The translations under genes and the position numbers were made by a program. Positions 18,453 to 28,809 of a stretch of DNA of 64,000 nt are shown here, piece by piece; position 1 is the stretch's first letter; each line of letters begins with the position of its first letter. This DNA is from Lysinibacillus sp. PLM2 (GTDB taxonomy: Bacteria > Bacillota > Bacilli > Bacillales_A > Planococcaceae). The stretch lies in contig AP025689.1 in NCBI GenBank assembly GCA_023168345.1, positions 2,230,001-2,294,000 on the forward strand, written 5' to 3'. The notes beneath the pieces are model-generated. The model saw only the letters and a list, made by a program, of their open reading frames with translations. It did not search any database and had not been told where the DNA came from.

Positions 18453-18833
18453 TTATTCAACGAACTTTGAAAGTACTCCGTTTACAAATTTACTAGATTT
18501 TTCATCCCCATAAGTTTTACATAATTCTATTGCTTCGTTAAGAATTACGTTTTTTGGTGTATCATCCATATATAATAATTCATAAAGAGCTAATCGCAAT
18601 ACAGTTCTCTCGATTTTGGGAAGTCTTGTTAACGACCAATTTTCTAATTTTCCTTCTAGAGCTGCATCTATTTCAGATAGCTTTTCTGTTGTCCCGTGAA
18701 CTAACGATTCGAAGAATTTATCTAACTCTTCTTCTTCTAGTACATGACCGATTGCTTCTTTCACTGTTAGGTCTGTATTATCTAACTGAAACAATACTTG
18801 CATAGCTTTACTTCGCGCCTCATGTCGTTTCAT
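18453..18833 (-). CDS. nusB: Transcription antitermination factor NusB
   Basis: 126-residue all-helical protein that binds boxA RNA with S10 (NusE) in rRNA antitermination. It has the typical N-terminus MKRHEARSKAMQVLFQLD and C-terminal helices (ILNEAIELCKTYGDEKSSKFVNG, broken at a turn). It lies 41 bases upstream of folD. In B. subtilis yqhY and accCB lie directly upstream; here glpK and a csp gene intervene. Confidence 0.97.
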   Translation of the reverse strand: MKRHEARSKAMQVLFQLDNTDLTVKEAIGHVLEEEELDKFFESLVHGTTEKLSEIDAALEGKLENWSLTRLPKIERTVLRLALYELLYMDDTPKNVILNEAIELCKTYGDEKSSKFVNGVLSKFVE

Positions 18834-18958
18834 GCATAAATCTCCTTCTTAGTAACATTAAGTCCTATAATAACATATTTTAGCTATTCACATACAGGTT
18901 CAAACTAACATTTCAAAATTCATTCATAACATGGTGATAAATGTGTATTTAACAAGAA

Positions 18959-18994
18959 AGGAGTATTTAGAAACTACTTTTTCTAAATACTCCT
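18959..18994 (-). terminator. Terminator of glpK
   Basis: Perfect 14-bp arms (18959-18972 and 18981-18994) with an 8-base loop, right after the glpK stop. The run of T on the minus side is short. It isolates nusB-folD from glpK. Confidence 0.7.
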
Positions 18995-19006
18995 AATTTA
19001 CTTTGT

Positions 19007-20512
<1,506 letters not shown>

Positions 20513-20631
20513 TTAAAGAAATACTTCACTATTTTAAACTAAATAATTCGCTTTTAGGTATAAATATTCCTAGCAGGAGTATATAACAATTAAGAAAAGT
20601 GGCTATTTTATTTATTTTTCTTACAAAACAG

Positions 20632-20660
20632 TAGACAAAGTTAATTATTTCATGTATATT
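20632..20660 (+). promoter_or_regulatory. SigA-type promoter upstream of csp
   Basis: TAGACA (20632-20637), 17-base spacer, TATATT (20655-20660). It implies a leader of roughly 145 bases before the csp ATG. Confidence 0.5.
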
Positions 20661-20693
20661 TTAGAGACTAATTAAATTTATTCATTATCTAAG

Positions 20694-20758
20694 AATTCAC
20701 ATGTTACAAAAAGTAATCGTGAAAGCTCGATACTTTTTGTAATGTGTGAATTTTTTTT
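20694..20758 (+). terminator. Long hairpin with T8 run in the csp leader
   Basis: About 25-bp stem (arms 20694-20719 and 20728-20752, with two G-U pairs and one bulged A), 8-base loop TGAAAGCT, then T8 (20751-20758). It looks like an intrinsic terminator in the sense direction of csp and lies between the best upstream promoter and the gene. It may be an attenuator or temperature-responsive leader element, or the csp promoter may lie downstream of it. Confidence 0.6.
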
Positions 20759-20811
20759 AGAGTGAAAGCACAATTTAATTATGTAATAATTTTTTATGGA
20801 GGTCTTTTAAA

Positions 20812-21012
20812 ATGACTCAAGGTACAGTAAAATGGTTTAACTCAGAAAAAGGTTTTGGATTTATCGAAGTTGAAGGTGGAAACGATGTATTCGTACACTT
20901 CTCTGCAATCCAAGGTGACGGTTTCAAAACTCTTGAAGAAGGTCAAAAAGTAGAATTTGACGTTGAAGAAGGTAACCGTGGACCACAAGCTACTAACGTA
21001 GTTAAACTTTAA
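20812..21012 (+). CDS. cspB: Cold-shock protein (CspB/CspC family)
   Basis: 66-residue single-OB-fold nucleic-acid chaperone that binds single-stranded RNA/DNA and melts secondary structure. RNP1 KGFGFIEV (residues 16-23) and RNP2 VFVHF (28-32) are both intact. A good SD (GGAGGT) lies upstream. It is divergent from glpK and followed by its own terminator. The long leader with a stable hairpin resembles the structured leaders typical of cold-shock mRNAs. Which B. subtilis paralogue it corresponds to cannot be decided. Confidence 0.95.
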   Translation: MTQGTVKWFNSEKGFGFIEVEGGNDVFVHFSAIQGDGFKTLEEGQKVEFDVEEGNRGPQATNVVKL

Positions 21013-21040
21013 TTCATCAATTAATGAATTAACCAATATA

Positions 21041-21078
21041 AAACCGACTCGAAGTATTCTTTACTTCTTGTCGGTTTT
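21041..21078 (+). terminator. Terminator of csp
   Basis: Stem AAACCGAC / GTCGGTTT with an inner GAAGTA/TACTTC pairing, followed by a T-rich run. Confidence 0.85.
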
Positions 21079-21113
21079 ATTTTTTTGTATCATTATAGCT
21101 TTGTTTCAGAAAT

Positions 21114-21147
21114 GAAAAAACTCTTCCTCCGAAGTATGAAGGAAGAG
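21114..21147 (-). terminator. Terminator of yqhY
   Basis: 8-bp arms CTCTTCCT (21121-21128) and AGGAAGAG (21140-21147); minus-strand T-run from the A-run at 21115-21120. Confidence 0.75.
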
Positions 21148-21158
21148 AAAAGTAAAAG

Positions 21159-21563
21159 CTACTCTTGGTCTTTTGACGTTTCAAATTGAATCGCCGTAAT
21201 ATGAACATTCACTTCATTAGTATCAATGGATGTCATATTATAAATTGCTTGTCTAATCGCTGTTTGCACATCTTTTGCAACCTTTGGGATTGAAAATCCA
21301 TATTTCACAGAACAAAAAACATCAATGATAATATCGCCATCATCTGATAAAGTCGCTTTTACCCCTTTTGAATGAACTTTCTTTCCAAAGCGTTCTGCGA
21401 CTCCAGATGCAAAATTACCTCTTGTTGCAAATATACCATCTACCTCAGTAGTAGCAATTCCTGCAATAACTTCGATTACTTCAGGAGCTACTTCAATTCG
21501 ACCAAGTTCTTCTTTACCAGAAGGAGTTGGTTGCACGAAAGTCTTCGCCACTTTCTCAGCCAT
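21159..21563 (-). CDS. yqhY: Asp23/Gls24 family protein YqhY
   Basis: 134-residue Asp23 (DUF322) family protein with the pattern GRIEVAPEVIEVIAGIA followed by VDGI and a C-terminal VHITAI strand. In B. subtilis yqhY lies next to accBC and has been linked to control of acetyl-CoA carboxylase activity; the adjacency is kept here. The frame opens three codons earlier, but the chosen ATG is correctly spaced from AGAGAGG. Confidence 0.85.
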   Translation of the reverse strand: MAEKVAKTFVQPTPSGKEELGRIEVAPEVIEVIAGIATTEVDGIFATRGNFASGVAERFGKKVHSKGVKATLSDDGDIIIDVFCSVKYGFSIPKVAKDVQTAIRQAIYNMTSIDTNEVNVHITAIQFETSKDQE

Positions 21564-21721
21564 CTTCTTCATCCTCTCTTTCTTTAGTAAAACTTTATAC
21601 CGCTTTACTACTCGATGAATCTTATTATTTTTAATTATACAACATTTTATCTTACGTTGCTTGTCAAAGGACCGATCTCAATCTAATTTTGTTTATAATT
21701 TCCATATTAGTTCATCAAAAA

Positions 21722-21758
21722 AGTGTAGGCAAGTGGAAGGATCCAACTCGCCTACACT
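21722..21758. terminator. Terminator of accC
   Basis: 9-bp perfect outer arms AGTGTAGGC / GCCTACACT with A/T runs on both sides. It separates accC from yqhY. Confidence 0.7.
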
Positions 21759-21764
21759 ACTTTT

Positions 21765-23141
21765 TTATTTTGTTACAGTTTCTTTTTTTGTATTTAAGAT
21801 GTCGTTTTCTTCAAGGAATTTTGTATTAAATTTTCCTGACTTAAATACATCATTGTTCATTAATGCTGAATGGAATGGGATTGTTGTATGGATTCCAGGA
21901 CCTTCTACAACAAATTCACCAAGTGCACGATTCATACGAGCAATTGCCTCTTCACGCGTATCTGCATGTACGATAAGCTTTGCAACCATAGAATCGTAAT
22001 ATGGTGGGATTGTATATCCAGCATAAACAGCAGAATCAATGCGCACCCCGTAGCCACCAGGTGTAATATAAGAATCTACAGTTCCTGCAGATGGCATAAA
22101 GTTTTTAAAGGCATTTTCAGCATTTATACGGCATTCAATTGCCCATCCATTAATTTTAATATCCTCTTGTTTGAACGGAAGTGGCTCTCCAGATGCAATT
22201 TTCAGTTGTTGTTGAACTAAATCAACACCTGTAATCATCTCTGTAACTGGATGCTCCACTTGGATTCGTGTATTCATCTCCATGAAATAAAACTTATCTG
22301 CTTGATAATCGTAGATAAATTCAATTGTGCCCGCACCTTCATAATCACATGCAAGAGCTGCTTTAACTGCCGCTTCACCCATTTCAGCACGGCGTTCAGC
22401 CGATAGAGCTGGTGATGGTGCTTCTTCAACTAATTTTTGCATACGTCGTTGCACTGTACAATCTCGTTCTCCTAAGTGAACAACATTTCCGTGAGAATCT
22501 GCTAAAACTTGAATTTCACAGTGACGGAAATATTCGATGAACTTTTCTAAATAGACACCTGGGTTACCGAATGCTGCAGCAGCTTCTTTTTGAGTAATTT
22601 CGATTCCTTTAACAAGGTCTTCTTCTGTACGTGCAACGCGAATTCCTTTACCGCCACCACCAGCCGTCGCTTTAATGATGACAGGATAGCCAATTTCACT
22701 TGCCCATTTCTTACCTGTTTCAATATCTGGAACAATGCCTGTACCAGGAACGAGTGGTACCCCTGCTTCTTCCATTGACGAACGAGCGACGTCTTTTATA
22801 CCCATAATTTTAATAGAGTCAGAAGATGGCCCAATGAATTTAATGCCTGCATTTTCACATGCTTCTGCAAAATCAGCATTTTCTGCAAGGAAGCCATATC
22901 CAGGGTGAATTCCATCTACGCCCGTTTTTTGAGCTACACCAAGCACTGCTGGGAAGCTTAAATAAGAGTCTTTTGATAATTTTGGACCTATACAATAAGC
23001 TTCATCTGCTAATTTCACGTGTAAAGCTTCTTTATCAGCTTCTGAATATACAGCAACTGTTTGAATACCTAGTTCTTTACATGCACGTATAATACGTACT
23101 GCAATTTCACCACGGTTTGCGATTAATACTTTTTTTAACAT
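21765..23141 (-). CDS. accC: Acetyl-CoA carboxylase, biotin carboxylase subunit
   Basis: ATP-dependent carboxylation of biotin carried on AccB, first half of malonyl-CoA synthesis. 458 residues: N-terminal [19 protein letters not shown]-grasp domain with the glycine-rich [14 protein letters not shown] loop, catalytic [14 protein letters not shown] and C-terminal carboxylase domain. A GTG start three codons upstream is possible, but the ATG is better spaced from AAGGGGTG. It starts 12 bases after the accB stop and is cotranscribed with it. Confidence 0.98.
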   Translation of the reverse strand: MLKKVLIANRGEIAVRIIRACKELGIQTVAVYSEADKEALHVKLADEAYCIGPKLSKDSYLSFPAVLGVAQKTGVDGIHPGYGFLAENADFAEACENAGIKFIGPSSDSIKIMGIKDVARSSMEEAGVPLVPGTGIVPDIETGKKWASEIGYPVIIKATAGGGGKGIRVARTEEDLVKGIEITQKEAAAAFGNPGVYLEKFIEYFRHCEIQVLADSHGNVVHLGERDCTVQRRMQKLVEEAPSPALSAERRAEMGEAAVKAALACDYEGAGTIEFIYDYQADKFYFMEMNTRIQVEHPVTEMITGVDLVQQQLKIASGEPLPFKQEDIKINGWAIECRINAENAFKNFMPSAGTVDSYITPGGYGVRIDSAVYAGYTIPPYYDSMVAKLIVHADTREEAIARMNRALGEFVVEGPGIHTTIPFHSALMNNDVFKSGKFNTKFLEENDILNTKKETVTK

Positions 23142-23153
23142 GTCGGGCACCCC

Positions 23154-23672
23154 TTACTCAGGTTTCACTAGGAATAGTGGTTGGCCGTACTCAACTAATT
23201 GACCATCTTTTACAAGTATTTCAACGATTTCACCTTTAACTTCAGCTTCAATTTCATTAAATAATTTCATCGCTTCTACGATACATACGATTGTTTCATC
23301 AGAAACTTTATCTCCTACCTTTACATATGGTGGAGCATCTGGTGATGGAGCTTGATAGAATGTACCTACCATTGGCGATGTAATCTTATGTAATGATTCA
23401 TCAGTAGTAGATGTTGTTTTTGGAGCTTCTTCAGTTGAAGGCGCCGCTACTTGTACGGGTTGTGCTACTGGAGCTTGTACAGATGTAGTTTGTGCAACCG
23501 CTTCTTGAGCAACTGGAGCTGCTACTTCTTTTTTAGGAGTTACGACTTCTGTAACAACACCATTTGATTTTTTTAATTTAATTTTTGCACCATCATTTTC
23601 ATAAATAAATTCTTCAATCGATGATGCATCTACTAATTTAATAATTTCACGTAATTCTTGAACTTTAAACAA
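23154..23672 (-). CDS. accB: Acetyl-CoA carboxylase, biotin carboxyl carrier protein
   Basis: 172-residue biotin carrier: N-terminal helical domain, an Ala/Pro/Thr/Val-rich linker (about 48-95) and a biotinyl domain with the biotinylated lysine in [13 protein letters not shown]. The start TTG was chosen because it is correctly spaced from AAGAGGGG and matches the B. subtilis AccB N-terminus; the frame is open further upstream. Operon accB-accC. Confidence 0.95.
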   Translation of the reverse strand: MFKVQELREIIKLVDASSIEEFIYENDGAKIKLKKSNGVVTEVVTPKKEVAAPVAQEAVAQTTSVQAPVAQPVQVAAPSTEEAPKTTSTTDESLHKITSPMVGTFYQAPSPDAPPYVKVGDKVSDETIVCIVEAMKLFNEIEAEVKGEIVEILVKDGQLVEYGQPLFLVKPE

Positions 23673-23773
23673 AGTAAACACCCCTCTTGTTATTTTAACT
23701 ACAATTACCATTTTATATTTTTTTCATTGATTTTGAAACAAATAATTTTAGTTTTTATTTGAATAACATAAAA

Positions 23774-23806
23774 AACAGTGCTTATACATTGTTTCTAAGC
23801 ACTGTT
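23774..23806 (-). terminator. Terminator of the spoIIIA operon
   Basis: 11-bp perfect arms (23774-23784 and 23796-23806), then a minus-strand T-run (complement of 23770-23775). It separates spoIIIAH from accB. Confidence 0.8.
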
Positions 23807-23848
23807 CTTTACTTTTATAAGTCAAATCTTTAAAAAAATATTATTCAA

Positions 23849-24388
23849 TCAATAATAACTTGTCTGTGGATTTACAGATACTTCTTGTACTTCCTCAAGC
23901 TCAGATCTTACTTTAAAGATTATTTCATTTGCTTGTTGAGTTGTTAGTTCATCTGTTAATACGGTTACTTGCGCTTTATCACCTTCAATTCGAACTAACG
24001 CATCTGAATATCCTAGTGATTTAATAACCATTTCAAGCATGGCTTCTGAAGATTCTTGTTTAATAAGCGCATTCATTTCGTTGAATGCTTCATTTTTCTC
24101 TTCTGCAGTGTATTCAGCTGATGCCATTTTTTGTGTTAATTGATCTCTTAATTGACTACGTTCATTACTAATTTCCATTCGCATTTCATCGAATAGATAG
24201 CTTTCAGTTGTTGTAGCTGTGTTTGTCACTCCATCAACACCCATTAATGATGTTTCTTCAAGTGTATCATCCGTGAATAATGTTGTTAAATTCACATCAC
24301 GATTATCCTCAAATACATAATAAACTGAAATGACAGCAGCTAAACTAAATAATGTTAGTAGCCATACGGTTCTTCTTTTTACTTTCAT
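23849..24388 (-). CDS. spoIIIAH: Stage III sporulation protein AH
   Basis: Mother-cell membrane protein that binds forespore SpoIIQ in the engulfment channel. 179 residues (B. subtilis about 218): basic N-terminus, one membrane segment (8-25), an acidic/helical linker and a C-terminal ring-building domain ending near residue 175. It overlaps spoIIIAG by 4 bases (ATGA). The conserved MASAEYTAEEKNEAFNEMN-type segment precedes the ring-building domain. Confidence 0.9.
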   Translation of the reverse strand: MKVKRRTVWLLTLFSLAAVISVYYVFEDNRDVNLTTLFTDDTLEETSLMGVDGVTNTATTTESYLFDEMRMEISNERSQLRDQLTQKMASAEYTAEEKNEAFNEMNALIKQESSEAMLEMVIKSLGYSDALVRIEGDKAQVTVLTDELTTQQANEIIFKVRSELEEVQEVSVNPQTSYY

Positions 24389-24795
24389 TGTTCATCTCCT
24401 TTACTCTCCATAGGTACAATCATGATTCTGTGAGTAGGCAATTGCATTACTCTACTAATTGTTTCCAAAAGTTGATTTTTGATGGCTGGGTCAGAAGCCC
24501 CTTCCGATACGATGAGCATACCTGATACGATTTTTTCACCAGTGCTTGAAGTAAAGTAATCATTGAGCAAATTGCTTGTCTCAGGAATTTCTTCATCGTA
24601 ATGAAAATACACCTTTACTTGTCCCACGCCTCTAATTTGCTTTAAAGTTTGCTCCAGTTTTCCTTCAGCTGATGAAGTATCACTCTGCACATCTTTTGGA
24701 TCATTAAACGTTGAAGAAACGTACGCAATGAACGCAATTAGGGCGATGGGTATTAATATTAGATTTGTCTTTGACTTTGTCCATTTCTTTTCCAC
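24385..24795 (-). CDS. spoIIIAG: Stage III sporulation protein AG (short)
   Basis: Channel ring component of the SpoIIIA-SpoIIQ complex. Only 136 residues against about 229 in B. subtilis. One membrane segment (12-29), then LEQTLKQIRGVGQVKVYFHY, which is the start of the ring-building fold, and the C-terminal VIVP-like strand RIMIVPMESK. The length suggests the large beta insertion of B. subtilis AG is missing. It is followed by the overlapping spoIIIAH. There is a 70-base gap upstream to the remnant spoIIIAF. Confidence 0.85.
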   Translation of the reverse strand: MEKKWTKSKTNLILIPIALIAFIAYVSSTFNDPKDVQSDTSSAEGKLEQTLKQIRGVGQVKVYFHYDEEIPETSNLLNDYFTSSTGEKIVSGMLIVSEGASDPAIKNQLLETISRVMQLPTHRIMIVPMESKGDEQ

Positions 24796-24865
24796 GTCAC
24801 GTCCTATGCGGCCCCCTTTCTTAACGTTTCATCACATTGTATGATGCTTGACCCTTGTCTATGCT

Positions 24866-25003
24866 TTATAGATTTAGGAAATCTAACATAGTTGTTAAAA
24901 AAATTATTAAAGTTGCTAGCTTAATATAAATAATGAAGTCTTTATCATCCGTTAAAAGTAGTAAACACTTGCCTATTAAAATAATCGCAACTAGTTTTAT
25001 CAA
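24866..25003 (-). CDS. spoIIIAF: SpoIIIAF-position mini-protein (45 aa, two membrane segments)
   Basis: A 45-residue frame in the exact position of spoIIIAF, starting at a TTG that overlaps the spoIIIAE stop by 4 bases (TTGA) with a GGGGTGGGG SD. It holds two hydrophobic segments (about 3-16 and 26-44) separated by TDDKD. B. subtilis SpoIIIAF is 206 residues: two N-terminal membrane segments plus a ring-building domain. Only the membrane hairpin is present here; the sequence after the stop shows no further long frame. It may be a reduced functional AF or a decaying remnant. Confidence 0.6.
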   Translation of the reverse strand: MIKLVAIILIGKCLLLLTDDKDFIIYIKLATLIIFLTTMLDFLNL

Positions 25004-25911
25004 AAGCTTTTCCCCACCCCTAGCTGAGTCATGACCATTAAAATCAGCCAGATAAATACAAATGCGATTCCTAAAAGAAACGCTACAGCACATAAAACTA
25101 AGAGTGATTTACCAACATCGTCTACCAATCCACTAACAGTACCACTTGTAAAAGGTTCAATAATTGCTGCTAATAATTTAAAGGTCATTGCATGTATGAG
25201 TAATTTTCCAGCCGGATAAAATGCTGCCACCCAAAAAGCAGTCATCGCACTAAATCCAGCCACCGTGGTAGCAGTTGATTGATATTTATGAAAGATTGAA
25301 AAACCTTGTACAATTAGAGAACCGACTATTGGAATCGTTTGCTCAATTACTTTCTTAACAGGATCCGCAATTGCTTTATCAATTGTAAAGAATGCAACCC
25401 CGGTAAATGAAAGAACAGTTACGATTGCTAAAACTGAAGCTGTAATTAATGTCATTACGGTGCCCCTAATTAAATCAGAGGCTTTTCCAAAAGACATTTC
25501 TCCAATAAACTTTGTACAAAAATCAAGGATTAAGGCAACGGATACAGCTGGAATTAATATTCGGTCACATAGTAAAATGAGTAGTTCAAAAATGAAGAAA
25601 ATAATAGGACTCCATGCAATAAATGAAAATACGGAATTTAATATTACTAGCAATGACATGATGATTGGATATAAAGCTAAAAAGAAGTTTGAAAATATCC
25701 CTGATAGTTGGGTCATTAATGAAAATGCATCCATGACAGTTTGTCCTAAAGTTAAAACGAGTACGACGATAAACATCGTATCACTCCACTTTTTAAATTT
25801 AGGCACAAAGGCTTCAATGGCTAAAAAGACAACCGTATACGTTACGATTAGAAATATTGATTTCCCTGCGATAATCAGAGGATCCGTAAAAACGTTTAGT
25901 ATTTCATTCAT
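25000..25911 (-). CDS. spoIIIAE: Stage III sporulation protein AE
   Basis: Polytopic membrane protein of the SpoIIIA channel, export-apparatus-like. 303 residues with about seven to eight hydrophobic segments and the conserved KASDLIRGTVMTL and GFSAMTAFWVAAFYPAGKLL-like regions. B. subtilis AE has 399 residues including an N-terminal secretion signal; that N-terminal region is absent here, and spoIIIAD ends only 12 bases upstream. SD AAGGGG precedes the ATG. Confidence 0.9.
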   Translation of the reverse strand: MNEILNVFTDPLIIAGKSIFLIVTYTVVFLAIEAFVPKFKKWSDTMFIVVLVLTLGQTVMDAFSLMTQLSGIFSNFFLALYPIIMSLLVILNSVFSFIAWSPIIFFIFELLILLCDRILIPAVSVALILDFCTKFIGEMSFGKASDLIRGTVMTLITASVLAIVTVLSFTGVAFFTIDKAIADPVKKVIEQTIPIVGSLIVQGFSIFHKYQSTATTVAGFSAMTAFWVAAFYPAGKLLIHAMTFKLLAAIIEPFTSGTVSGLVDDVGKSLLVLCAVAFLLGIAFVFIWLILMVMTQLGVGKSF

Positions 25912-25923
25912 TATGTAAGCCCC

Positions 25924-26301
25924 TTATTGAAGCTTTTCTAAAATTGAAGAGAATTTTGATAGTACATCTGCAAATTCACCAATCCAATAAGATAATAGAA
26001 CAATTCTTACTGCTATCATGACAAGCTCTCCAATAGCTTCGTATTCCTGTTCCTCAAACATAGAGTGAATTAAAGAACCTATTTGATAAAACAATGCAGA
26101 ATACACAAGTTGTGAAATGTAAGGCACTGAGTGTACATATGATAGGAGTTTCTCTATAAATGGAACCACAAGCATCGACAACAGAAAATGTAGTAATATG
26201 AAAAAAAAGATGATGGCGATTAGTGTGTGTAATTTTTCGAACGAATCTCTAATTAATATTAAAACTAAGATTAAAATGACAGCATAAAATACAAATATCA
26301 T
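25924..26301 (-). CDS. spoIIIAD: Stage III sporulation protein AD
   Basis: 125-residue membrane protein with four hydrophobic segments (about 3-18, 27-50, 62-78, 93-112), as in B. subtilis AD (133). Together with AC and AE it resembles type III export gate components. It is 7 bases downstream of spoIIIAC and 12 bases upstream of spoIIIAE. Confidence 0.9.
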   Translation of the reverse strand: MIFVFYAVILILVLILIRDSFEKLHTLIAIIFFFILLHFLLSMLVVPFIEKLLSYVHSVPYISQLVYSALFYQIGSLIHSMFEEQEYEAIGELVMIAVRIVLLSYWIGEFADVLSKFSSILEKLQ

Positions 26302-26308
26302 AGTCTAC

Positions 26309-26515
26309 CTAATTTAAATTAAGCCATTGGAAGAATGTTAATATATCACCAAAGAACAGACGCAAAAATCTAATTAGTTCTGCAGTTATATATAAATATG
26401 CTATGAAATATAAGAAGAATGAAAATTCCTTTTTGCCGATTTGCTCGAAAAAGACATGAAGTAAAGCAATGACTAAACCTACTCCAGCTACTCGCAAAAC
26501 GTCTTGTAACTCCAT
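26309..26515 (-). CDS. spoIIIAC: Stage III sporulation protein AC
   Basis: 68-residue membrane protein with two hydrophobic segments (about 8-26 and 32-52), the same length as B. subtilis AC. SD AAGGAGG precedes the ATG. Here it is the first gene of the operon: the ATPase gene spoIIIAA and spoIIIAB, which normally precede it, are missing, and efp lies only 186 bases upstream. A good SigmaE-type promoter sits directly upstream. Confidence 0.92.
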   Translation of the reverse strand: MELQDVLRVAGVGLVIALLHVFFEQIGKKEFSFFLYFIAYLYITAELIRFLRLFFGDILTFFQWLNLN

Positions 26516-26538
26516 TAGGACGCCTCCTTGTGTAACGC

Positions 26539-26567
26539 AGTATATGAGCTTGGTCCATTAAATAGAC
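26539..26567 (-). promoter_or_regulatory. Candidate SigmaE promoter of the spoIIIAC-AH operon
   Basis: Minus-strand -10 CATATACT (7 of 8 to CATACAMT) at 26546-26539 and -35 GTCTATT (5 of 7 to KMATATT) at 26567-26561, 14-base spacer. The mother-cell sigma factor is the known activator of spoIIIA. Confidence 0.55.
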
Positions 26568-26588
26568 CTACTTCTATCTAATTAAAAA

Positions 26589-26610
26589 AGCCATCTATAT
26601 TGTATAGATG
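26589..26610 (-). terminator. Second hairpin between efp and spoIIIAC
   Basis: Minus-strand stem CATCTATA / TATAGATG followed by T6. It lies downstream of the efp terminator and upstream of the SigmaE promoter. It could be the remnant end of a deleted gene. Confidence 0.6.
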
Positions 26611-26666
26611 ACTTACAATGTAATTTATTAATATTTGTCCTAAAAAATGCAGGATAAAATGAAAAA

Positions 26667-26694
26667 AGCTAACTCGAAAAAATTCGAGTTAGCT
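26667..26694 (-). terminator. Terminator of efp
   Basis: 12-bp perfect arms AGCTAACTCGAA / TTCGAGTTAGCT with a 4-base loop and T6 on the minus strand. Confidence 0.85.
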
Positions 26695-26701
26695 ACAATA
26701 A

Positions 26702-27259
26702 TTACGCACGAGATACGTATGAACCATCTGTTGTATTAATAATTAATTTATCTCCTTCGTTAACGAAGAACGGTACTTGGACAACAAGACCCGTTTCCAT
26801 TACAGCTGGTTTTGATCCGCCAGAAGCAGTATCACCTTTAATACCTGGTTCTGTTTCTTTTACTTCTAAAACAACCGTATTTGGTAACTCAACACCTAGC
26901 ATTTCACCTTGATATGATTGAATATAAACTTCCATATTTTCAAGAAGGTATTTTAATTCCTCTTCAATTTGTACAGCTGCAAGCTCCGTTTGCTCGTATG
27001 ATTCCATATCCATAAATACATGTGAATCACCTTGAGCGTATAAATATTGCATTTTACGGTTATCAATTTGTGCTTTTTCTACTTTTTCACCTGCACGGAA
27101 AGTTTTTTCTGTCACGTTACCATTACGAAGGTTTCGTAATTTTGAACGTACAAATGCTGCACCTTTCCCTGGTTTAACGTGTTGGAAATCCATTACACGG
27201 TATAATTGGCCATCAATCATAATTGTTAGACCAGTACGAAAATCGTTTACTGAAATCAT
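26702..27259 (-). CDS. efp: Elongation factor P
   Basis: 185-residue tRNA-mimic factor that relieves ribosome stalling at polyproline. KOW-like domain 1 with the loop [10 protein letters not shown], where Lys32 is the residue modified in B. subtilis, and two OB domains ending in [18 protein letters not shown] precedes the ATG. It lies 13 bases downstream of pepP in the conserved yqhT-efp order. Confidence 0.98.
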   Translation of the reverse strand: MISVNDFRTGLTIMIDGQLYRVMDFQHVKPGKGAAFVRSKLRNLRNGNVTEKTFRAGEKVEKAQIDNRKMQYLYAQGDSHVFMDMESYEQTELAAVQIEEELKYLLENMEVYIQSYQGEMLGVELPNTVVLEVKETEPGIKGDTASGGSKPAVMETGLVVQVPFFVNEGDKLIINTTDGSYVSRA

Positions 27260-27272
27260 GAATACTCCTCCA

Positions 27273-28334
27273 TTATAAAATGATTAGTTCTTTTTTCGAA
27301 TGAGTTAGTCTTTCGTTACCTGACTCTGTAATTAGTATATCGTCTTCTATTCGTACACCACCAATTCCAGGTAGGTAAACGCCCGGCTCAATCGTAACGA
27401 CCATATTTGGTTTTAAAATTGTATCAGAGCGGAATGAAAGAGCAGGTCCTTCATGAATTTCTAATCCAATACCGTGACCTGTAGAATGACCAAATGCTTC
27501 ACCATAACCTTTAGACGTTAAATGATCGCGAGCAATAGCATCAGCTTCTTTACCGCTCATGCCTGGCCCCACTTTTTCTATTGCTAACATTTGTGACTCT
27601 AACACTGTTTCATACACTTCTATTAATTGTTGTGATGGATTCCCAACAGCAATCGTACGTGTTATATCTGAAACGTATCCATTATATATTGCACCAAAAT
27701 CAAGTGTTACGAAATCGCCCTTCTCTATCACCTTATCTGTTGCAACTCCGTGCGGCAAAGCACTACGGGTTCCACTAGCAACAATTGTATCAAAGGATGT
27801 AGAAGTTGCGCCTTGTTTTCTCATGAAAAATTCAAGTTCATTCGAAACTTCAAGCTCCGTTACTCCGGGCTTGATAAAATTTAAAATGTGAGTAAAAGCG
27901 TTATCTGCAATTTCACATGCAACCTTAATAATATTAATCTCTTCGTTTGTCTTTATCAAGCGAATTTTTTCAATTAAACCAGAAAGCGGTATTAAATCTG
28001 CTTTAATTTTCGCTTGAAATTCCTCAAATAAACTATAAGTTACCGTATCTTTTTCAAATCCTAGTGATTTAATACCCATCTCCATCACTTGGTCTGCTAC
28101 TTCATCGATAATTTGTTTTTGATGCTGTACAATACGAAAATCTGTAATTTGTTTTTTCGCTTGCTCCGTATATCGAAAATCTGTAATAAAAACTGCATCA
28201 TTTTTTGAGACAATAGCTATTCCAGCAGTTCCAGTAAAGCCCGTGATGTAGCGACGATTATACTCGTTTGTAATAATCAAAGCATCCACATTTTGCTCTT
28301 CTAATGATGAACGTAATTTAGCTAATTTCGTCAT
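27273..28334 (-). CDS. pepP: Xaa-Pro aminopeptidase (YqhT/PepP type)
   Basis: M24 metallopeptidase that removes N-terminal residues preceding proline. 353 residues: N-terminal creatinase-like domain (1-130) and pita-bread catalytic domain with metal ligands in [18 protein letters not shown]-like segment, [16 protein letters not shown] and GVRIEDD. An AAGGGGG SD precedes the ATG. Part of the aroQ-pepP-efp unit. Confidence 0.95.
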   Translation of the reverse strand: MTKLAKLRSSLEEQNVDALIITNEYNRRYITGFTGTAGIAIVSKNDAVFITDFRYTEQAKKQITDFRIVQHQKQIIDEVADQVMEMGIKSLGFEKDTVTYSLFEEFQAKIKADLIPLSGLIEKIRLIKTNEEINIIKVACEIADNAFTHILNFIKPGVTELEVSNELEFFMRKQGATSTSFDTIVASGTRSALPHGVATDKVIEKGDFVTLDFGAIYNGYVSDITRTIAVGNPSQQLIEVYETVLESQMLAIEKVGPGMSGKEADAIARDHLTSKGYGEAFGHSTGHGIGLEIHEGPALSFRSDTILKPNMVVTIEPGVYLPGIGGVRIEDDILITESGNERLTHSKKELIIL

Positions 28335-28349
28335 TTTAAAGTTTCCCCC

Positions 28350-28778
28350 TTATTGCTCTAAAAATTTTCTTAGAGCAAGATCATATCCAAAAGTTCCCAA
28401 ACCACAAATTTGACCGACACATTCTGCTGCTAACAAGGAAGTATGTCGGAATGGTTCTCTTTTATGTATGTTTGATATGTGTACTTCAATCACTGGAACT
28501 TTTACACTCGCAATAGCATCCCGAAGCGCGACGCTCGTGTGCGTATAAGCACCAGGATTAAAAACGATACCGTCAATCCCAGTGTCTTCCGCCTCATGAA
28601 TCCAGTCAATCAACTCTCCTTCATGATTAGACTGTCTAAAATCTAATGTTGCATGAAATTTATTGGAAAGCTGTAGTAATCTTTGTTTGATATCTTCTAA
28701 CGTTTCTTTGCCGTAAATTTCTGGTTCTCTTTTTCCTAATCGATTTAGATTAGGCCCATTTAGTACTAAAAGCTTCAC
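28350..28778 (-). CDS. aroQ: Type II 3-dehydroquinate dehydratase
   Basis: Third step of the shikimate pathway, dodecameric type II enzyme. 142 residues starting VKLLVLNGPNLNRLG, with catalytic Arg/Tyr loop LGKREPEIYG, the QSNHEGELIDWIHEA segment, NPGAYTHTS and the His motif EVHISN. The chosen GTG matches the B. subtilis YqhS N-terminus; an earlier in-frame TTG has no SD. It lies 15 bases upstream of pepP. Confidence 0.94.
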   Translation of the reverse strand: MKLLVLNGPNLNRLGKREPEIYGKETLEDIKQRLLQLSNKFHATLDFRQSNHEGELIDWIHEAEDTGIDGIVFNPGAYTHTSVALRDAIASVKVPVIEVHISNIHKREPFRHTSLLAAECVGQICGLGTFGYDLALRKFLEQ

Positions 28779-28809
28779 TAAGGTTCCCCATTTCGCCAAT
28801 ATTTACTAT

